Assembly (NCBI GenBank): GCA_035260725.1
Contig: DATFUR010000044.1
Location: 1-14,044 of the forward strand
Length of the DNA: 14,044 bases
Source of the DNA: DASRFS01 sp035260725
GTDB taxonomy: Bacteria > Patescibacteriota > Microgenomatia > Levybacterales > UBA12049
Direction: 5' to 3'
Shown here: piece after piece, positions 12,931-14,044 of the stretch
Layout: every line of letters starts with the position of its first letter
Numbering within the stretch: position 1 is the first letter of the stretch
Made by a program: the position numbers and the translations under genes
The notes under the pieces: generated by a model
Database searches by the model: none
What the model was told of the DNA's origin: nothing
The model's input: only the letters and a program-made list of their open reading frames with translations

Positions 12931-13344
12931 ATGAGAGCACCCGAATTAGAATACACATCAAATCCGCAAGATCTCAAAGCCAGAAAGGAAGCTACAGGGC
13001 CTATTAGAGCGCATTATGTGTTAATGGGCCATAGAGCCGTAGCCGATTTTGCAACGACAGAAGGAATCAGTTATGAGGATTTTATAGGAAAAAGTGGACA
13101 CCCAAGGATTCAGACTGCAAGAAAAAAAGCACAGCAAGAATTTATAGTGTATGCAGAAGCGATTGACTACACAGATGCAGAGATTTCTCATGTTTTCAAA
13201 AGAACTGAAAGATGGACTAGGCACCTTAGGCCTACAAGACCCAGACCCACTAAAAAGATAGTGGGCAATGAGCGTCTTGCAAACTTACTTGTTTCCGTAG
13301 GCAATAGGCGTAGAAAAACTTCCTTCTTAAAACAATCTGCTTAA
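12931..13344 (+). CDS. Stand-alone DnaA domain IV-like DNA-binding protein (tentative)
   Basis: The 137-residue protein is not a family I can name with certainty. Residues about 35-100 follow the outline of DnaA domain IV: VADFATTEGISYEDFIGKSG (compare the usual V..yF.vs.edL.GksR), then ARKKAQQEFIVYAEAID (compare aRqiAmYL.r.lT), then YTDAEISHVFKRTERWTRHL (compare s..eIG..FGgRDHsTV.hA). The DNA-contact signature RDHSTV is replaced by RTERWTRH, so it would not be expected to read a standard DnaA box. No AAA+ ATPase domain is present. The C-terminal 37 residues are strongly basic. It has its own strong promoter, divergent from rpsF-ssb-rpsR, which would suit a small regulator. The domain match is by eye. 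Confidence 0.6.
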   Translation: MRAPELEYTSNPQDLKARKEATGPIRAHYVLMGHRAVADFATTEGISYEDFIGKSGHPRIQTARKKAQQEFIVYAEAIDYTDAEISHVFKRTERWTRHLRPTRPRPTKKIVGNERLANLLVSVGNRRRKTSFLKQSA

Positions 13345-13345
13345 C

Positions 13346-13374
13346 TTGAACTTGGGCTTCAAAAATCCTATAAT
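13346..13374 (+). promoter_or_regulatory. Promoter for the gene at 13381
   Basis: TTGAAC (13346-13351), a 17-bp spacer and a perfect TATAAT (13369-13374) end 6 nt before the ATG at 13381, and the -35 begins 2 nt after the previous stop. Confidence 0.7.
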
Positions 13375-13380
13375 TACCTT

Positions 13381-14034
13381 ATGGAAGAAAAGGGAATTTC
13401 AGAACCACAACGCTTGTTTCCTGATATTGAACCGGAACCGTCAAGAAATACCGGTAGACCACGCTATGAGCCACGAAGAAGCATGAAATATCCGGAAAAT
13501 ACAACAAAACTTGTATTAAGCCCAGAAGATATAGAAACACAAGTGACTTCAATTCAGAAAATAAAAGAAAGCCATAGGCAACAAGCGGAAACTTATAGAG
13601 TAAGATACGGCGAAATGCTTGACGAAGTAGCCGAAGAAAAAGATCAAGATCAATTGGAAACTAATCATAGAGATGAACTAGATTTTGTTCGCGGAGAGAT
13701 AAGACGATCAAAATCTCCAATCGATGAAAAAGAAGTTAAAAGGGCTCTCGAACAAGATGATGTAACGCCCGACCAGGCTTGGTTACTGGGTATTGAGGCC
13801 CTAGAAAAAGGCAATGTACCAATTGGATTCCAACTATTTGACAGAGCAGATGCTCTTGCGGAGCTTAGAGGCATTAAAGATCCTCGTTTCGCTTATGCAA
13901 AATGGAAATACCATGAAAAAATGTCTAAATACACAAGAACAGAAGATAAAAAATTAAAGGGACATGTAATACAAGCTACCACGACACGTTTTACTCGCCC
14001 TGCGCAAATTACTACAACTTCAAAACCCCGCTAA
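13381..14034 (+). CDS. Hypothetical charged protein with a helical repeat-like C-terminal region
   Basis: I do not recognise this 217-residue protein. Residues 1-40 are Pro/Arg/Glu-rich and probably disordered. About 47-125 is highly charged and helical, possibly coiled coil. About 128-180 (TPDQAWLLGIEALEKGNVPI, then FQLFDRADALAELRGI and FAYAKWKYHEKMSKY) has paired amphipathic helices that look like a TPR-type hairpin. The last 30 residues are basic and Thr-rich. No signal peptide, membrane segment or catalytic motif is visible, so it is likely a cytoplasmic binding protein. It lies 36 nt after the DnaA-IV-like gene but has its own promoter with a 6-nt gap from -10 to ATG. The frame is open throughout, with a good promoter and codon use that looks normal, so it should be real. 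Confidence 0.7.
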   Translation: MEEKGISEPQRLFPDIEPEPSRNTGRPRYEPRRSMKYPENTTKLVLSPEDIETQVTSIQKIKESHRQQAETYRVRYGEMLDEVAEEKDQDQLETNHRDELDFVRGEIRRSKSPIDEKEVKRALEQDDVTPDQAWLLGIEALEKGNVPIGFQLFDRADALAELRGIKDPRFAYAKWKYHEKMSKYTRTEDKKLKGHVIQATTTRFTRPAQITTTSKPR

Positions 14035-14035
14035 A

Positions 14036-14041
14036 TTGACA
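14036..14041 (+). promoter_or_regulatory. Possible -35 element of a promoter cut by the window end
   Basis: A perfect TTGACA begins 2 nt after the stop of the last gene, the same position as the -35 after the gene at 12931. The -10 would lie beyond the window. Confidence 0.3.
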
Positions 14042-14044
14042 AAC

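Noticed and set aside
1..14044. Alternative genetic code with TGA as glycine (known in some CPR)
   Set aside because: TGA ends two genes at the expected length (2452-2454 and 4021-4023), and no conserved protein here has an in-frame TGA.
1..14044. tRNA, rRNA, CRISPR array, insertion sequence or prophage attachment site
   Set aside because: All intergenic gaps are under 100 nt and are explained by promoters or hairpins; no cloverleaf, spaced repeats, transposase or terminal inverted repeats were seen.

Overview
The window is a compact, AT-rich bacterial chromosome segment. It holds 19 protein genes (one cut by the left edge), almost no intergenic DNA, and no RNA gene, mobile element or CRISPR array that I could find. 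The gene content suggests a Candidate Phyla Radiation (Patescibacteria) genome, perhaps Microgenomates. Pointers are trimmed housekeeping proteins (RF1 of 289 aa, HisRS of 290 aa without an anticodon-binding domain) and small Cys-rich or membrane families of unknown function. rplI is also missing from both places where bacteria usually keep it, after rpsR and before dnaB. This assignment is inference. TGA is a normal stop here: of 19 visible stops, 13 are TAA, 4 TAG and 2 TGA.

Layout. Positions 1-1202 (minus): a metallo-beta-lactamase-like protein without a metal site, then the 5' part of dnaB. Positions 1278-3143 (plus): a tightly packed set of an anchored Ig-like protein, a secreted repeat-domain protein and an M24 aminopeptidase. 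Position 3151 on (plus): hisS. Positions 4047-4523 (minus): a conserved membrane protein. Positions 4606-5784 (plus): rpmE and prfA. Positions 5781-7409 (minus): a KefB-type cation/proton antiporter. Positions 7480-8166 (plus): a flavin/NAD(P) oxidoreductase. Positions 8159-11796 (minus): ctp, htrA, murB and a zinc-ribbon gene. Positions 11859-12841 (minus): the classic rpsF-ssb-rpsR operon. Positions 12931-14034 (plus): two unrecognised-type genes, the first resembling domain IV of DnaA on its own.

The most informative non-coding pattern is how genes start. Most transcription units show a sigma-70-like promoter (TTGNNN, 16-17 bp, TATAAT-like; or extended TGnTATAAT) whose -10 box ends only 6-14 nt before the start codon. 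Their mRNAs would be leaderless or nearly so. Genes inside operons start 1 nt after the previous stop (TAA-N-ATG, four times) or overlap it, again without a convincing Shine-Dalgarno sequence. Two divergent promoters near 1240 share a single -35 element. These promoter positions also decide several starts (MBL-like protein, bS6, probably KefB).

Functionally the window mixes replication (DnaB, SSB, perhaps the DnaA-IV-like protein), translation (HisRS, RF1, bL31, bS6, bS18), envelope protein quality control with cell-wall synthesis (Ctp, HtrA, MurB), ion/redox functions, and a small set of exported proteins of unknown role.
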